A stretch of 64,000 nt of DNA from Nocardia sp. alder85J (GTDB lineage Bacteria > Actinomycetota > Actinomycetes > Mycobacteriales > Mycobacteriaceae): contig NZ_JAIUCZ020000005.1 in NCBI RefSeq assembly GCF_020176955.2, positions 372,001-436,000 on the forward strand, written 5' to 3'. The position numbers were made by a program, and so were the translations under genes. The notes under the pieces were generated by a model. The model had not been told where the DNA came from. It saw only the letters and a program-made list of their open reading frames with translations, and ran no database searches. Positions 53,144-62,155 of this stretch are shown here, piece after piece (position 1 is the first letter of the stretch; every line of letters begins with the position of its first letter).

Positions 53144-54028
53144 CTAGAGTCCGGCGAGCTGCCGCAGCCGACCGGTCAGGGTGCGGCCCCGATCGCGGTC
53201 GCGGTGGGCGAGCAGGAACCGCAGCTCCTCCTCCAGCGCCTTGCGCACCACCGCCTGCACCTCCGCCGCGGCCGCGTCGAGATCGGTCGCATCCCGCCAC
53301 GGCGTGGTGTCGATGGGGGTGGCGGCCGAGTAGTAGAAGCGTTCCGGCTTCGGAATCCAGCTGAGCCCGAGGCCGCGGACCAGCGGCGGGGTGAGCTCGG
53401 CTTTCAGGCCCAGCGACCGGACCAGCGTGCGCACCGGCCACATCGCCGGATGCCGGCCGTCGACGACGATGTCGAACAGATCGTCGGCGCCGATCATGGC
53501 CATCGGCACGATCGGCGTGCCGGTCTCGATCGCCAGCCGCGCGAAGCCGAGCCGGCCATCCCAGTCCAGGGTGTACTTGTCCCCCTTGCGCGGCACCGCC
53601 TCCCGGCCGCCGCCGGGGAACACCAGCACCATCTCGCCCTGTTCCAGCAGCACCCGGCAGTTCTCGCGGGTGCCGCGCACACAGCCGATCCGGTGCAGGA
53701 CGTGCCGCACACCGGGCACCGTGATGAGGACGTTCTCCGCCATGCCACGGACCAGCCGCCCGCGGGTGCGTGCGATCTCGGGCCACAGCAGCGGGGTGTC
53801 GATGCCCAGGAAGTTGTGGTTGCCGACCAGCATCACCGGGCCGTCGGCCGGGATGTTGCCGAAACCGAGGAACTCCGGACTCGTCCACGCCCGCATCGGC
53901 GCGAGCACCGCCTCCAGCGCGGCGATATCGGCGTCGCGCAGCGGCATCCGCAATCGGGCGCCGTCCGACAGCCGGACCTCACCCTCCCGCTCGGCGACAC
54001 CGGCTGGCACCGCACCATGTTCGGACAA
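53144..54028 (-). CDS. Lysophospholipid acyltransferase family protein
   Basis: A 294-residue PlsC-like acyltransferase, of the MGAT/phytyl-ester-synthase-like branch: the block I motif is VGNHNFLGIDTPLL (NH then Asp), block II around GCVRGTRENCRVLLEQGE, and block III VFPGGGREAVPRKGDKY and PIVPMAMIGADD. Found between hflX and an acyl-CoA dehydrogenase, so a lipid-related role is plausible. No membrane segment is obvious. ATG at 54028. Its acyl acceptor is unknown. Confidence 0.9.
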   Translation of the reverse strand: MSEHGAVPAGVAEREGEVRLSDGARLRMPLRDADIAALEAVLAPMRAWTSPEFLGFGNIPADGPVMLVGNHNFLGIDTPLLWPEIARTRGRLVRGMAENVLITVPGVRHVLHRIGCVRGTRENCRVLLEQGEMVLVFPGGGREAVPRKGDKYTLDWDGRLGFARLAIETGTPIVPMAMIGADDLFDIVVDGRHPAMWPVRTLVRSLGLKAELTPPLVRGLGLSWIPKPERFYYSAATPIDTTPWRDATDLDAAAAEVQAVVRKALEEELRFLLAHRDRDRGRTLTGRLRQLAGL

Positions 54029-54104
54029 AACCCCTCCTCAGCATCGCTTCCGTCACCGGCATGGTAGCGAAAGCGGCTGAGAGAACCGTCTGTGCGACAG
54101 GGGC

Positions 54105-55661
54105 TCAGGCGCCGCGGGTACCCGCGTGCGCGTACTCGGTCAGCGCCGCGGCCAAGGCCTTCGGCACCCGCGCGCGCAGCCGGGTGCCGCCCTCCTCGTG
54201 ACTGGTCTCGACGATCCGGCCGTCGGAGTGGATGCGGGCCAGCAGATCGCCGCGGGTGTACGGCAGCAGCACGCTGACCTCGACATCGAGCCCGCCGAGA
54301 TACTCCTCCAGCGAGTCGCGCAGTTCGTCCAGGCCCTGCCCGGTGCGCGCCGAGACGAACACCGCCTTCGGCAGCTGGGCCCGCAGATGCGCGAGGTCGA
54401 CCGGGGCCAGCGCGTCGATCTTGTTGACCACCAGCAACTCCGGCGGCGCCGGGGTGTTCGACTCGCGCAGCACCTCGGTGACCACCTCACGGACCGCCTT
54501 GATCTGCTCGAACGGCAGCGGATCGGCGCCGTCGACGACGTGCAGCAGCAGGTCGGCGCCGGTGACCTCCTCCAGCGTCGAACGGAACGCCTCGACCAGC
54601 TGGGTGGGCAGGTGCCGGACGAAACCGACGGTATCGGTGAACACCACCTCGCGGCCGTCCACGAGCTCGGCCCGCCGGGTGGTCGGATCCAGGGTGGCGA
54701 ACAGCGCGTTCTGCACCAGGAGGCCGGCGCCGGTGAGCGCGTTCATCAGGCTGGACTTGCCCGCGTTGGTGTAGCCCACGATCGCGACCTGCGGGATACC
54801 GCTGGCGGTACGCCGGGAGCGCTTGGTGTCGCGGGCGGTCTTCATCTCCCGGATCTCGCGGCGCAGCTTGGCCATCCGCTCGCGGATGCGGCGGCGGTCG
54901 GTCTCGATCTTGGTCTCACCGGGACCACGCAGGCCCACACCGCCGTTGCTGCCCGCGCGGCCACCGGCCTGCCGGGACATCGACTCACCCCAGCCGCGCA
55001 GTCGCGGCAGCATGTACTCCATCTGGGCCAGCGAGACCTGCGCCTTGCCCTCTCGCGAGGTGGCGTGCTGGGCGAAGATGTCCAGGATCAGCGCGGTCCG
55101 GTCGACCACCTTCACCTTCACGACCTTCTCCAGCGCGGTCAGCTGGGCGGGGGTCAGCTCGCCGTCGCAGATCACGGTGTCGGCGCCGGTCTCGAGCACG
55201 ATCTCGCGCAGTTCCTCGGCCTTACCGGAACCGATGTAGGTGGCCGGGTCGGGCTTGTCGCGGCGCTGGATCAGCGCGTCCAGCACCTCCGAGCCCGCGG
55301 TCTCGGCGAGCGCGGCCAGCTCGGACATGCTGCCCTCGGCCTGTGCCGCGGTGCCCTCGGTCCAGACGCCGACCAGCACCACGCGCTCCAGGCGCAGCTG
55401 CCGGTACTCGACCTCGGTGACATCGGCGAGCTCGGTGGACAGTCCGGCCACCCGGCGCAGCGCGCTGCGCTCGTCCAGCTGTAGCTCACCGACGGTGGGC
55501 TCTCCGCCGTGCCGACCTCGCGGAGTGCTCGCGGTGGTGGTGTCGTCGTCCTGGTCGTCGCCCGACTCCAGAGTCCAGCCGCTCGATGCTCCGGCAGCAT
55601 CGAACTCGTCGGCGGGCAGCTCGTCGGCGGGGGTGAATTCGTACGTCTCCGATTTCCTCAT
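54105..55661 (-). CDS. hflX: GTPase HflX
   Basis: A ribosome-associated GTPase that splits stalled or heat-damaged ribosomes. About 518 residues: an acidic N-terminal extension of about 60 residues, the HflX N-domain (YIGSGKAEELREIVLETGAD, DRTALILDIFAQHATSREGK, MEYMLPRLRGWGESMSRQAG, GLRGPGETKIETDRR), then the G domain with G1 GYTNAGKSSLMN, G2/G3 DPTTRRAEL and DTVGFVRHLP, G4 VVNKIDAL and G5 VSARTGQG. ATG at 55661; a GTG at 55679 is an alternative. It is the last gene of the block miaA, TrmH, dapF, hflX, matching the place of Rv2725c. Confidence 0.97.
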   Translation of the reverse strand: MRKSETYEFTPADELPADEFDAAGASSGWTLESGDDQDDDTTTASTPRGRHGGEPTVGELQLDERSALRRVAGLSTELADVTEVEYRQLRLERVVLVGVWTEGTAAQAEGSMSELAALAETAGSEVLDALIQRRDKPDPATYIGSGKAEELREIVLETGADTVICDGELTPAQLTALEKVVKVKVVDRTALILDIFAQHATSREGKAQVSLAQMEYMLPRLRGWGESMSRQAGGRAGSNGGVGLRGPGETKIETDRRRIRERMAKLRREIREMKTARDTKRSRRTASGIPQVAIVGYTNAGKSSLMNALTGAGLLVQNALFATLDPTTRRAELVDGREVVFTDTVGFVRHLPTQLVEAFRSTLEEVTGADLLLHVVDGADPLPFEQIKAVREVVTEVLRESNTPAPPELLVVNKIDALAPVDLAHLRAQLPKAVFVSARTGQGLDELRDSLEEYLGGLDVEVSVLLPYTRGDLLARIHSDGRIVETSHEEGGTRLRARVPKALAAALTEYAHAGTRGA

Positions 55662-55728
55662 ACGCCTCCATGCTCCCACGATGTGGCCGCCCGGCGCATC
55701 CGAGTTCTCGGTGAGCCGAACCGGGCCG

Positions 55729-56631
55729 TCAGGCGTCGAACCACCATTTCCCGGCCAACCGGCCGGAGGCGACCAGCACCGACGGGCCGCGCAACTGCGC
55801 GCGACCGTTCGCCAGGGTCACCGTGACCTCGCCGCCGGGCACCCGGACGCGGACCTCACCGGTGCCGGTCGCGAGGTCGAAACCCTGCCGGAGCAGGGCG
55901 GCCGTAGCCGCGGCGACGGTGCCGGTGCCGCAGGAGCGGGTCTCGCCCACGCCGCGTTCGTAGACGCGCATGTCCACCGCGTGATCCGCGTCGAGCGGGG
56001 TGAGGATCTCCAGGTTGACGCCGTTCGGGAACAGTTCCGGGTCGTAGCCGGGCGGCACGCCGAAATTCAGGGCCGCGAGCGTGTCGGCGGTCAGCTCCGG
56101 ATCCACGCAGGCCAGATGCGGATTGCCGACGTCGATGCCGACCCCGGGCAGCGCGCGCCCGGCGATGGTCGCCGTCGACTCACCCAGCACCACGACCGGG
56201 CCCATCCCGACCGTGACATCGCCGAGCACCTCGTCGGCGGAGTGCACGATCACCGGCCGGGCCCCGGCCCGGCTGCCGACGACGAAGGTGTCGCCCGGCT
56301 CCAGGCCGGTGGCGACCAGATAATGCGCGAACACCCGCACCCCGTTACCGCACATCTCGGCGATCGAACCGTCGGCATTGCGGTAGTCCATGAACCAGTG
56401 CTCGGGCTGCACCCCGTCCGGCAGCTCGGCGAGCACACCGGTCTCCTGCAACGCGCCGGCGCGGGCCACCCGCAGCACGCCGTCGGCGCCGAGACCGCGC
56501 TGCCGGTCGCACAGCGCGGCGACCCGATCGGCCCGCAGCTCCAGCCACGCGTCCGGATCGGGCAGCACCACGAAATCGTTCTGGGTGCCGTGCCCCTTGG
56601 TGAACTCCACGCCCGTCTCCTGCTCCGCCAT
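55729..56631 (-). CDS. dapF: Diaminopimelate epimerase
   Basis: Converts LL- to meso-diaminopimelate for lysine and peptidoglycan synthesis. 300 residues, usual length. Both catalytic cysteines are present: ADGSIAEMCGNGVRVFAHYL (first) and RGVGETRSCGTGTVAAATAA (second); GHGTQNDFVV at the N-terminus and VGNPHLACVD in the middle fit the family. ATG at 56631 is preceded by GGAGGAG; the long in-frame extension upstream is inside the TrmH gene and not used. It lies 38 bases after the TrmH-family gene. Confidence 0.97.
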   Translation of the reverse strand: MAEQETGVEFTKGHGTQNDFVVLPDPDAWLELRADRVAALCDRQRGLGADGVLRVARAGALQETGVLAELPDGVQPEHWFMDYRNADGSIAEMCGNGVRVFAHYLVATGLEPGDTFVVGSRAGARPVIVHSADEVLGDVTVGMGPVVVLGESTATIAGRALPGVGIDVGNPHLACVDPELTADTLAALNFGVPPGYDPELFPNGVNLEILTPLDADHAVDMRVYERGVGETRSCGTGTVAAATAALLRQGFDLATGTGEVRVRVPGGEVTVTLANGRAQLRGPSVLVASGRLAGKWWFDA

Positions 56632-56669
56632 CTCCGCTCCTCCGCCGCACTCCGCCACCTGCCGCGGGC

Positions 56670-57497
56670 TCACCCGCGGCGCAACGCCCGCCGCTGCCGG
56701 GATATTTCGTACAACACCACCGACGCCGTGCACGGCGCCGCGAGCGTACCCGCGGCCGGCACCCGCACCAGCACATCGCACTCCGCGCGCCAGGCGGCGC
56801 CGAGATCACCCTCGCCGACAACGACGATCGTGCCACCCGTGAAGTCCAGCGTGTCCACCGGCCGCGCCGTGCCGACATCCGGATCGTCGGCCGCGACCAC
56901 GCCGATGATCCGGATGTCGGCGCCGCGTCCGGTCCGCCGATCCCGGAACTCCCGCACCGCCGCGGGGCCCGGCACCCGGAACACCGGCAGCGCGAACAGC
57001 GAACCGGCCGAGGCCCGCACGCACTGCGGGTCGTACTCGTCGGCGCCGGGCCCGCTCACCCCGACCGCGGCCGCGCCGAAGGCGTGCGCGGTGTGGATGG
57101 TGCCGCCCAGTCGCAGCGGCGATTCGGGCCGTTCCACCACCACGATCACCGGCGGGCCGGAGCCGACCGGCGGCCGGACCTCGTCCGCCGTGACCGCGCG
57201 CATCGCCGCGACGGCCACCAGTTCCGGTGTGGCGCCGTAGTTCTCGGCCAATTCGACCATCAGCTCCGGCACCAGGCCGACCGCCGGCACGGTACCGGCG
57301 TCCAGCAGCTCCCGGGCCCAGCCCGGTAGCGCGGGCGCGCCCAGCCGGTAGACCAGCGTCTGCACCGGCCAGCCGTGCCGCAGCGCCGCGGCGATCGCCT
57401 CCCTGCCCTGGATCAGGAAGCGCCCGTCCCGGTGTCGCCGGTTCCGATTGGTGAGATATGCCTGCCACTCCGCGACCGCGGCGTTGCGCGTCGTCAC
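56670..57497 (-). CDS. TrmH family RNA methyltransferase
   Basis: A 275-residue SPOUT-type RNA 2'-O-methyltransferase. The N-terminal substrate-binding part (RDGRFLIQGREAIAAALRHG) is followed by the knot: motif 1 LRLGGTIHTAHAFGAAAVGV, motif 2 GTIVVVGEGDLG and motif 3 VPAAGTLAAPCTASVVLYEI. In motif 1 the usual NxGxxxRtA has His for Arg (TIHTA), which could weaken or change catalysis. GTG start at 57497. Inserted between miaA and dapF, where M. tuberculosis has no such gene. Target RNA unknown. Confidence 0.88.
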   Translation of the reverse strand: MTTRNAAVAEWQAYLTNRNRRHRDGRFLIQGREAIAAALRHGWPVQTLVYRLGAPALPGWARELLDAGTVPAVGLVPELMVELAENYGATPELVAVAAMRAVTADEVRPPVGSGPPVIVVVERPESPLRLGGTIHTAHAFGAAAVGVSGPGADEYDPQCVRASAGSLFALPVFRVPGPAAVREFRDRRTGRGADIRIIGVVAADDPDVGTARPVDTLDFTGGTIVVVGEGDLGAAWRAECDVLVRVPAAGTLAAPCTASVVLYEISRQRRALRRG

Positions 57498-57513
57498 TGC
57501 CGGCTCGTCCTGT

Positions 57514-58644
57514 CTACTCCGTGTGGGTGTCCCGTGCGCCGAGCGTGCGCACCAGGGTCAGCGCGGTGTCGATCACCTGCGGATCGGCTCCCGGCACCCA
57601 GTGCACGCGCGGGTCGCGGCGGAACCACGAGCGTTGCCTGCGTACGTATCGGCGGGTGCCGATGAATGTGCGCTCCTGCGCATGGTTCAGGTCGTATTCG
57701 TTGTCCAGGTACGCGAGGACTTGTGCATAGCCGATGGCGCGCCGCGCGGTCTGCCCCTCCCGCAGGCCGCGGTCGAGCAGTCCGCGCACCTCGTCGACCA
57801 GGCCGCCGGCGAACATCGCCGCGGTCCGGCGCGCGATTCGGTCGTCCAGTTCAGAGGTTTCCCGGTCCACCCCGACAATGATTGTGCCCCAGCGCGGTTC
57901 GCCGATCCGCGGTTGCGAGGCGGCGAACGGGCGACCGGTCAGCTCGACCACCTCCAGAGCGCGGACCAGCCGGCGGCCGTCGGTGGGCAGAATGGTGGCC
58001 GCCGCCACCGGATCCGCCTCGCGCAGCGCGGCATGCACGGCCGCCACGCCAGATTCGGCCAGCAGCGCCTCCCATTTCGCGCGCACCATCGGATCGGTGG
58101 CGGGGAACTCCCAGCGGTCCAGCAGCGCTTGCACATACATCATCGAGCCGCCCACCACGACCGGCACCCGGCCGCGCGCCCGGATCGCCTCGACATCCGC
58201 GGCCGCGGCGGCCTGATAGGCCGCGACGGTGGCGGTCTCGGTCACGTCGAGCACGTCGAGCTGGTGATGCGGAATGCCCCGGCGGTGCGCGAGCGGCAGT
58301 TTCGCCGTGCCGATATCCATGCCCCGATACAGCTGCATCGCATCGATGTTGACGATCTCACCGCCCAGCCGCTGCGCCAATTCCAGTGCCAGATCGGACT
58401 TTCCGGTCGCCGTGGGTCCGACCACCGCGATCGGCACGGGCAGTTCGCCGGTGCCGCTGGGCAATCCCCCGACCGGCCCGAGCCCGATCCCGACCTGCCC
58501 GGCGGCCTCGGTGCCGGGCTCCCGCCTCGCCTCGGTTCCCGACCACCCGGCCACCTCGGTCCGCAACTGCACCGCCGCTTCGGTACCCGGCAGCTCGCAC
58601 ACTTCGGTACCCGGCTGCTCCGCCGCCGGGCCGGACGCCGTCAC
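57514..58644 (-). CDS. miaA: tRNA dimethylallyltransferase MiaA
   Basis: Transfers a dimethylallyl group to A37 of tRNAs reading UNN codons. The P-loop VVGPTATGKSDLALELAQRL, VNIDAMQLYRGMDIGTAKL, PVVVGGSMMYVQALLD, the interacting DGRRLVRALEV and TRRYVRRQRSWFRRD are all present. GTG at 58644 overlaps the stop of the preceding gene (GTGA), giving 376 residues, about 70 more than usual. The extra N-terminus consists of repeated PGTE/GTEA-like units encoded by short DNA repeats. An internal GTG at 58437 (MPIAVVGPTATGKS) would give the usual 307 residues and may be the true start. Confidence 0.95.
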   Translation of the reverse strand: MTASGPAAEQPGTEVCELPGTEAAVQLRTEVAGWSGTEARREPGTEAAGQVGIGLGPVGGLPSGTGELPVPIAVVGPTATGKSDLALELAQRLGGEIVNIDAMQLYRGMDIGTAKLPLAHRRGIPHHQLDVLDVTETATVAAYQAAAAADVEAIRARGRVPVVVGGSMMYVQALLDRWEFPATDPMVRAKWEALLAESGVAAVHAALREADPVAAATILPTDGRRLVRALEVVELTGRPFAASQPRIGEPRWGTIIVGVDRETSELDDRIARRTAAMFAGGLVDEVRGLLDRGLREGQTARRAIGYAQVLAYLDNEYDLNHAQERTFIGTRRYVRRQRSWFRRDPRVHWVPGADPQVIDTALTLVRTLGARDTHTE

Positions 58645-59405
58645 GACCGGTGCGCCGGGTTCGGGTCGGTCCAGATGCTCACGTGGTAGGCGACGCCGAA
58701 AGGGGCCGCGCAGTAGCGGGTGTCGACCTTCGGGTCGGCGTCGAACAGTCCGGCCAGGAGCTGGAAAGCGGCCCGGCCGGAGATCTCCAGCTCGGCGCAC
58801 AGCGATGGGTCGAGCGCGGCCAGTGCGGTGCGGTCGCCCGCCGAGAGGGCGGCGTCGAGGCGCTCCTGCACCGCGGCGGCCCGCTCGTCCAGGTAACCGG
58901 GTGCGGCGGTCGACAACGTGGCAGCACCGTCGGCGACCACCAGGACGCCGTGCGTCCCTGGGTCGGTGTCCAACTCGCGGCGCAACGCGGCGCCGAGCGC
59001 ACCGCAGTGCTCCGCAGTCGCGGCGGCGCCGACGAGCCGGGCCTGCGCCGGTGTCCGCGGCGCCACCTGCCCGCGCAGCCAGCCACCGAGCAGGACCGGC
59101 AGCGGCAGGGCCGGGTCCGCCGGGGTGCGGCCGGTGAGCGCCGCGTCCGACAGCCCGACCCGGACGTCCGCGCCGAAACCGCGGAAGGTGCCGACCGTAC
59201 CGGGGCCGAGGGTCTGCTCGTGCTCGGCGGCGCCGACGACGGTCCACCGGTCCGCCTCCGACAGCGCGAGCCCGGCCGCCAGCACCGCGTCCCGCAGCGG
59301 CCGCACCTGCGCGGCGAGGTGGTCGGGATCGCGATCCGGCAGGCCACCGCACAGCTCGGGAAGCAGCACGGGCGGCGACGGGATCAGCACGGCGGCAGCA
59401 AACAC
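58641..59405 (-). CDS. Class III extradiol dioxygenase-like conserved protein (Rv2728c-like)
   Basis: A 254-residue conserved protein, related to the LigB-type class III extradiol ring-cleavage dioxygenase fold, found next to miaA in mycolic-acid actinomycetes. FAAAVLIPSPPVLLPELCGG at the start and RYCAAPFGVAYHVSIW at the end are typical; metal-binding histidines of true LigB enzymes are only partly represented, so enzymatic activity is uncertain. GTG at 59405 (VFAAAVL). It overlaps miaA by four bases and is translationally coupled to it. Function unknown. Confidence 0.88.
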   Translation of the reverse strand: MFAAAVLIPSPPVLLPELCGGLPDRDPDHLAAQVRPLRDAVLAAGLALSEADRWTVVGAAEHEQTLGPGTVGTFRGFGADVRVGLSDAALTGRTPADPALPLPVLLGGWLRGQVAPRTPAQARLVGAAATAEHCGALGAALRRELDTDPGTHGVLVVADGAATLSTAAPGYLDERAAAVQERLDAALSAGDRTALAALDPSLCAELEISGRAAFQLLAGLFDADPKVDTRYCAAPFGVAYHVSIWTDPNPAHRS

Positions 59406-59861
59406 GCCGTCCACGGTAGCGGGCGGATCACCACCGCCGACGCGGTAGTGCGATTCGCCGCCCGATCGGCCCGGCCCGCCACCGCCACGGATCGCCGCAC
59501 CCGGCCCGCGCGGCCCGCATCCCCCTTGACCGGCCGCCCGCCGGAGCGAACTTCGGACCGTATTCCGATCGGAATCGCCCGTACCGGGGGCCGCCGGGGC
59601 TCCGGACACGGCCGGCCGGTGGCCGAAAAACGTCGCCGAGCCGCACGATCGTCCCGCGACCCGCGGGACATAACCATCCGGTGGAGGCCCGATCAAGGTC
59701 GGGTCACCGCGCCGGGAAATCGCCCCCGAAACGGCCCCCGGCAACGCCGCAGGCACAGCGCCACCGTGGACAAGACACGGCAATTCCGCCACCCACCTGG
59801 TTGAATGGGATGAGCTAGGGCGTAACCAGGCAGCCGTGACGCGCGGCAGGGACGAGGAGCG
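59406..59861. other. Intergenic region between divergent genes
   Basis: About 455 bases between the Rv2728c-like gene (minus) and the DUF349 gene (plus). It carries the promoters of both. Frames here read arginine/proline-rich low-quality sequence. I see no repeat, RNA gene or clear promoter hexamers. Confidence 0.5.
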
Positions 59862-61328
59862 ATGACCGACAACAGCGGAACCGAGAAGGCTACCCACCCG
59901 GACCCCGGCACAGCACAGCAGGCCGGCAACTCCGCCGCGCATCGGCCCACCCCTGCCGATGCCGCGAGCCACGCGGAGGCCACGCCACGTGATCCCGGTA
60001 CCCCGAAGCCCGGCACGCCCAAACCCGAATCCCCCAAACCGCACGCCGTGAAACCCGTCGCGGGCCCGGCCGCCGAACATCCGCACCCGGTCCCGGTCAC
60101 CACCCCCGCGGGCAGCGACCCGAGCCGGTGGGGCCGGGTCGACGAGGACGGCACCGCCTGGGTCCGCACCGCCGACGGGGAGCGGACCGTCGGCTCCTGG
60201 CAGGCCGGCGACGCCGCCGAGGGCCTGGCCCACTTCGGCCGCCGCTTCGACGACCTCGCCACCGAGGTGGCGCTGCTGGAAGCCCGGCTGGCCGCCGGCA
60301 CCGACGCCCGCAAGGCGAAGACGGCCGCGACCGCGCTGGCCGAATCGCTGCCGACGGCCGCGGTGATCGGCGATATCGACGGCCTGGCCCAGCGGTTGCA
60401 GGCGATCATCGAACACTCCGACGAGGCCGCCGCGCATGCCAAGGAGGAGAAGGAACGCACCCGGCACGAGCAGACCGAGCGCAAGGAAGTGCTGGTCGCC
60501 GAGGCCGAGCAGATCGCCGCCGACTCCACCCAGTGGAAGTCCGCCGGCGACCGGCTGCGCGAGATCCTCGACGAGTGGAAGACCATCCGCGGCGTGGACC
60601 GCAAGGTCGACGACGCGCTGTGGCGGCGGTTCTCGAAGGCGCGGGAGTCGTTCAACCGGCGCCGCGGCGCTCACTTCGCCGAACTGGACCGCGAGCGGGC
60701 CGCCGCGAAGACCCGCAAGGAAGAGCTGTGTGTCCGGGCGGAGGAGCTGTCCGGCTCGCTCGACTGGGCGGGCACCGCCGCGGTCTTCCGGGATCTGCTG
60801 AACGACTGGAAGGCCGCGGGCCGCGCGCCCCGGGAGGCCGACGAGCAGCTGTGGCGGCGGTTCAAGAGCGCCCAGGACGTGTTCTTCGCCGCCCGCAATG
60901 CCGCGGCCTCCGAGCGCGACGCCGAGTTCGAGCACAACGCGTCCGCCAAGGAAGAGTTGCTGTCCGCCTACGAAGGCGTGATCGACCCGGCCGCCGATCT
61001 CGACGCCGCCCGCGCGGGGCTGCGCGATCTGCTGGAGAAGTGGGATGCGCTGGGCAAGGTCCCGCGCGAGCGGATCCAGGAGCTGGAGGGACGGTTGCGC
61101 ACGCTGGAGAAGCGGGTCCGCGACGCGGTCGACGCGCAGTGGCGGCGCAGCGATCCGGAGGCGATGGCCCGCGCGGCGCAGTTCCGTGAGCGGGTCGCCC
61201 AGTTCGAGGAGCAGGCCGCCAAGGCCCAGGCCGCCGGCCGCGCCCGGGATGCGGAGAAGGCGCTGGAACAGGCCAAGCAGTGGCGGGAGTGGGCCGAGGC
61301 CGCCGAGGGCGCGGTCAGCCAGCGCTGA
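59862..61328 (+). CDS. DUF349 repeat protein (Rv2731-like)
   Basis: A 488-residue acidic, largely helical protein. A disordered Pro/Thr/Lys-rich N-terminus (about 80 residues, with KPGTPKPESPKP) is followed by three DUF349 units of about 70 residues each: AGDRLREILDEWKTIRGVDR, AAVFRDLLNDWKAAGRAPRE and LRDLLEKWDALGKVPRERIQ, each with a W-K-x-x-G pattern and long coiled helices. ATG at 59862 follows GACGAGGAGCG. Homologues of M. tuberculosis Rv2731 stand at the same place; the function is unknown. Confidence 0.92.
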   Translation: MTDNSGTEKATHPDPGTAQQAGNSAAHRPTPADAASHAEATPRDPGTPKPGTPKPESPKPHAVKPVAGPAAEHPHPVPVTTPAGSDPSRWGRVDEDGTAWVRTADGERTVGSWQAGDAAEGLAHFGRRFDDLATEVALLEARLAAGTDARKAKTAATALAESLPTAAVIGDIDGLAQRLQAIIEHSDEAAAHAKEEKERTRHEQTERKEVLVAEAEQIAADSTQWKSAGDRLREILDEWKTIRGVDRKVDDALWRRFSKARESFNRRRGAHFAELDRERAAAKTRKEELCVRAEELSGSLDWAGTAAVFRDLLNDWKAAGRAPREADEQLWRRFKSAQDVFFAARNAAASERDAEFEHNASAKEELLSAYEGVIDPAADLDAARAGLRDLLEKWDALGKVPRERIQELEGRLRTLEKRVRDAVDAQWRRSDPEAMARAAQFRERVAQFEEQAAKAQAAGRARDAEKALEQAKQWREWAEAAEGAVSQR

Positions 61329-61411
61329 GCGACGGGCCGGTCGGCAGCCCGGGGCGCAGCCGACCGGTACCGGGCCACCGCCGACCACTGCCTGGTCACC
61401 GGCATGAATGT

Positions 61412-62089
61412 CTACTTGTCGCCGAACAGCCGGCGGCGGTATTCCTCCTCGGCCGCGGCGGCCGCGATGCGGCGCTGCTCCTCGGCCTGGAGATGGACCG
61501 AGGTCCGGGCCCAGACCACCTGGATCCAGTGGAAGGTCAGCACCACGATCGCGAGGGTGGCGAGGATCAGCCCGATGCCCGGCCCGGCGCCGTGATAGTT
61601 GCCGATGCCCGGCGTCTGCCGATGCCAGATCGACAGCACCCCGAAGACGCTGCCGACCGCGGACCCCGCGACGGCGATCCAGGCCAGCGCCCACCGGCGG
61701 GTGACCAGGGCCAGCGCCGAGAACCCGATGCCGAACACCAGCACGAACCACTCGAACACCCGCGACGGCAGCCCGATGTGATCGGCGGCCGCCACGTCGT
61801 CGGACACCAGGATGTCCAGGCCACGGGTGTGCCCGGCGTGCGGCAGGATCAGCGACAGCAGCAGCACGAAGACCGCCCCGGCCACCACGAGGGCCCGTGA
61901 GCCCGGGTCGATCTCACCGGCGATCTTGCGCTCGACCGCCTCCAGATCACCGCGGAACTGCTCGAAGCCTGGCTTCTCGGCGGGTTTCATCGTCTCCTCG
62001 TTCGGCTCTCGTTCGGCGCGGGCGGCGGCATCTCGCCCGGCGTCGTCCTGCCCGGCATCACCACGCCCGGGATCATCCTGCTCGGCCAT
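61412..62089 (-). CDS. Conserved membrane protein (Rv2732c-like)
   Basis: A 225-residue integral membrane protein. A charged N-terminus of about 60 residues (AEQDDPGRGDAGQDDAGRDA) precedes four membrane segments at about 65-85 (ALVVAGAVFVLLLSLILP), 110-130 (VFEWFVLVFGIGFSALALV), 133-152 (ALAWIAVAGSAVGSVFGVL) and 168-188 (GIGLILATLAIVVLTFHW), and a basic/acidic helical tail (EEQRRIAAAAAEEEYRRRLF). ATG at 62089 with GAAGGGA upstream. It is 66 bases after miaB on the same strand, at the place of Rv2732c. No known function. Confidence 0.9.
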   Translation of the reverse strand: MAEQDDPGRGDAGQDDAGRDAAARAEREPNEETMKPAEKPGFEQFRGDLEAVERKIAGEIDPGSRALVVAGAVFVLLLSLILPHAGHTRGLDILVSDDVAAADHIGLPSRVFEWFVLVFGIGFSALALVTRRWALAWIAVAGSAVGSVFGVLSIWHRQTPGIGNYHGAGPGIGLILATLAIVVLTFHWIQVVWARTSVHLQAEEQRRIAAAAAEEEYRRRLFGDK

Positions 62090-62155
62090 CGCGTCCCTTC
62101 CTCGGCCGCCCCGCCGTCGCCGGGCGTGAATTCGTTCGGAACGGGCGGCACGAAT

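Noticed and set aside
58641..61751. A 1036-codon minus-strand frame that includes the Rv2728c-like gene
   Set aside because: Only the last 254 codons have homology; the rest is antisense to the DUF349 gene. The GTG at 59405 is the sensible start.
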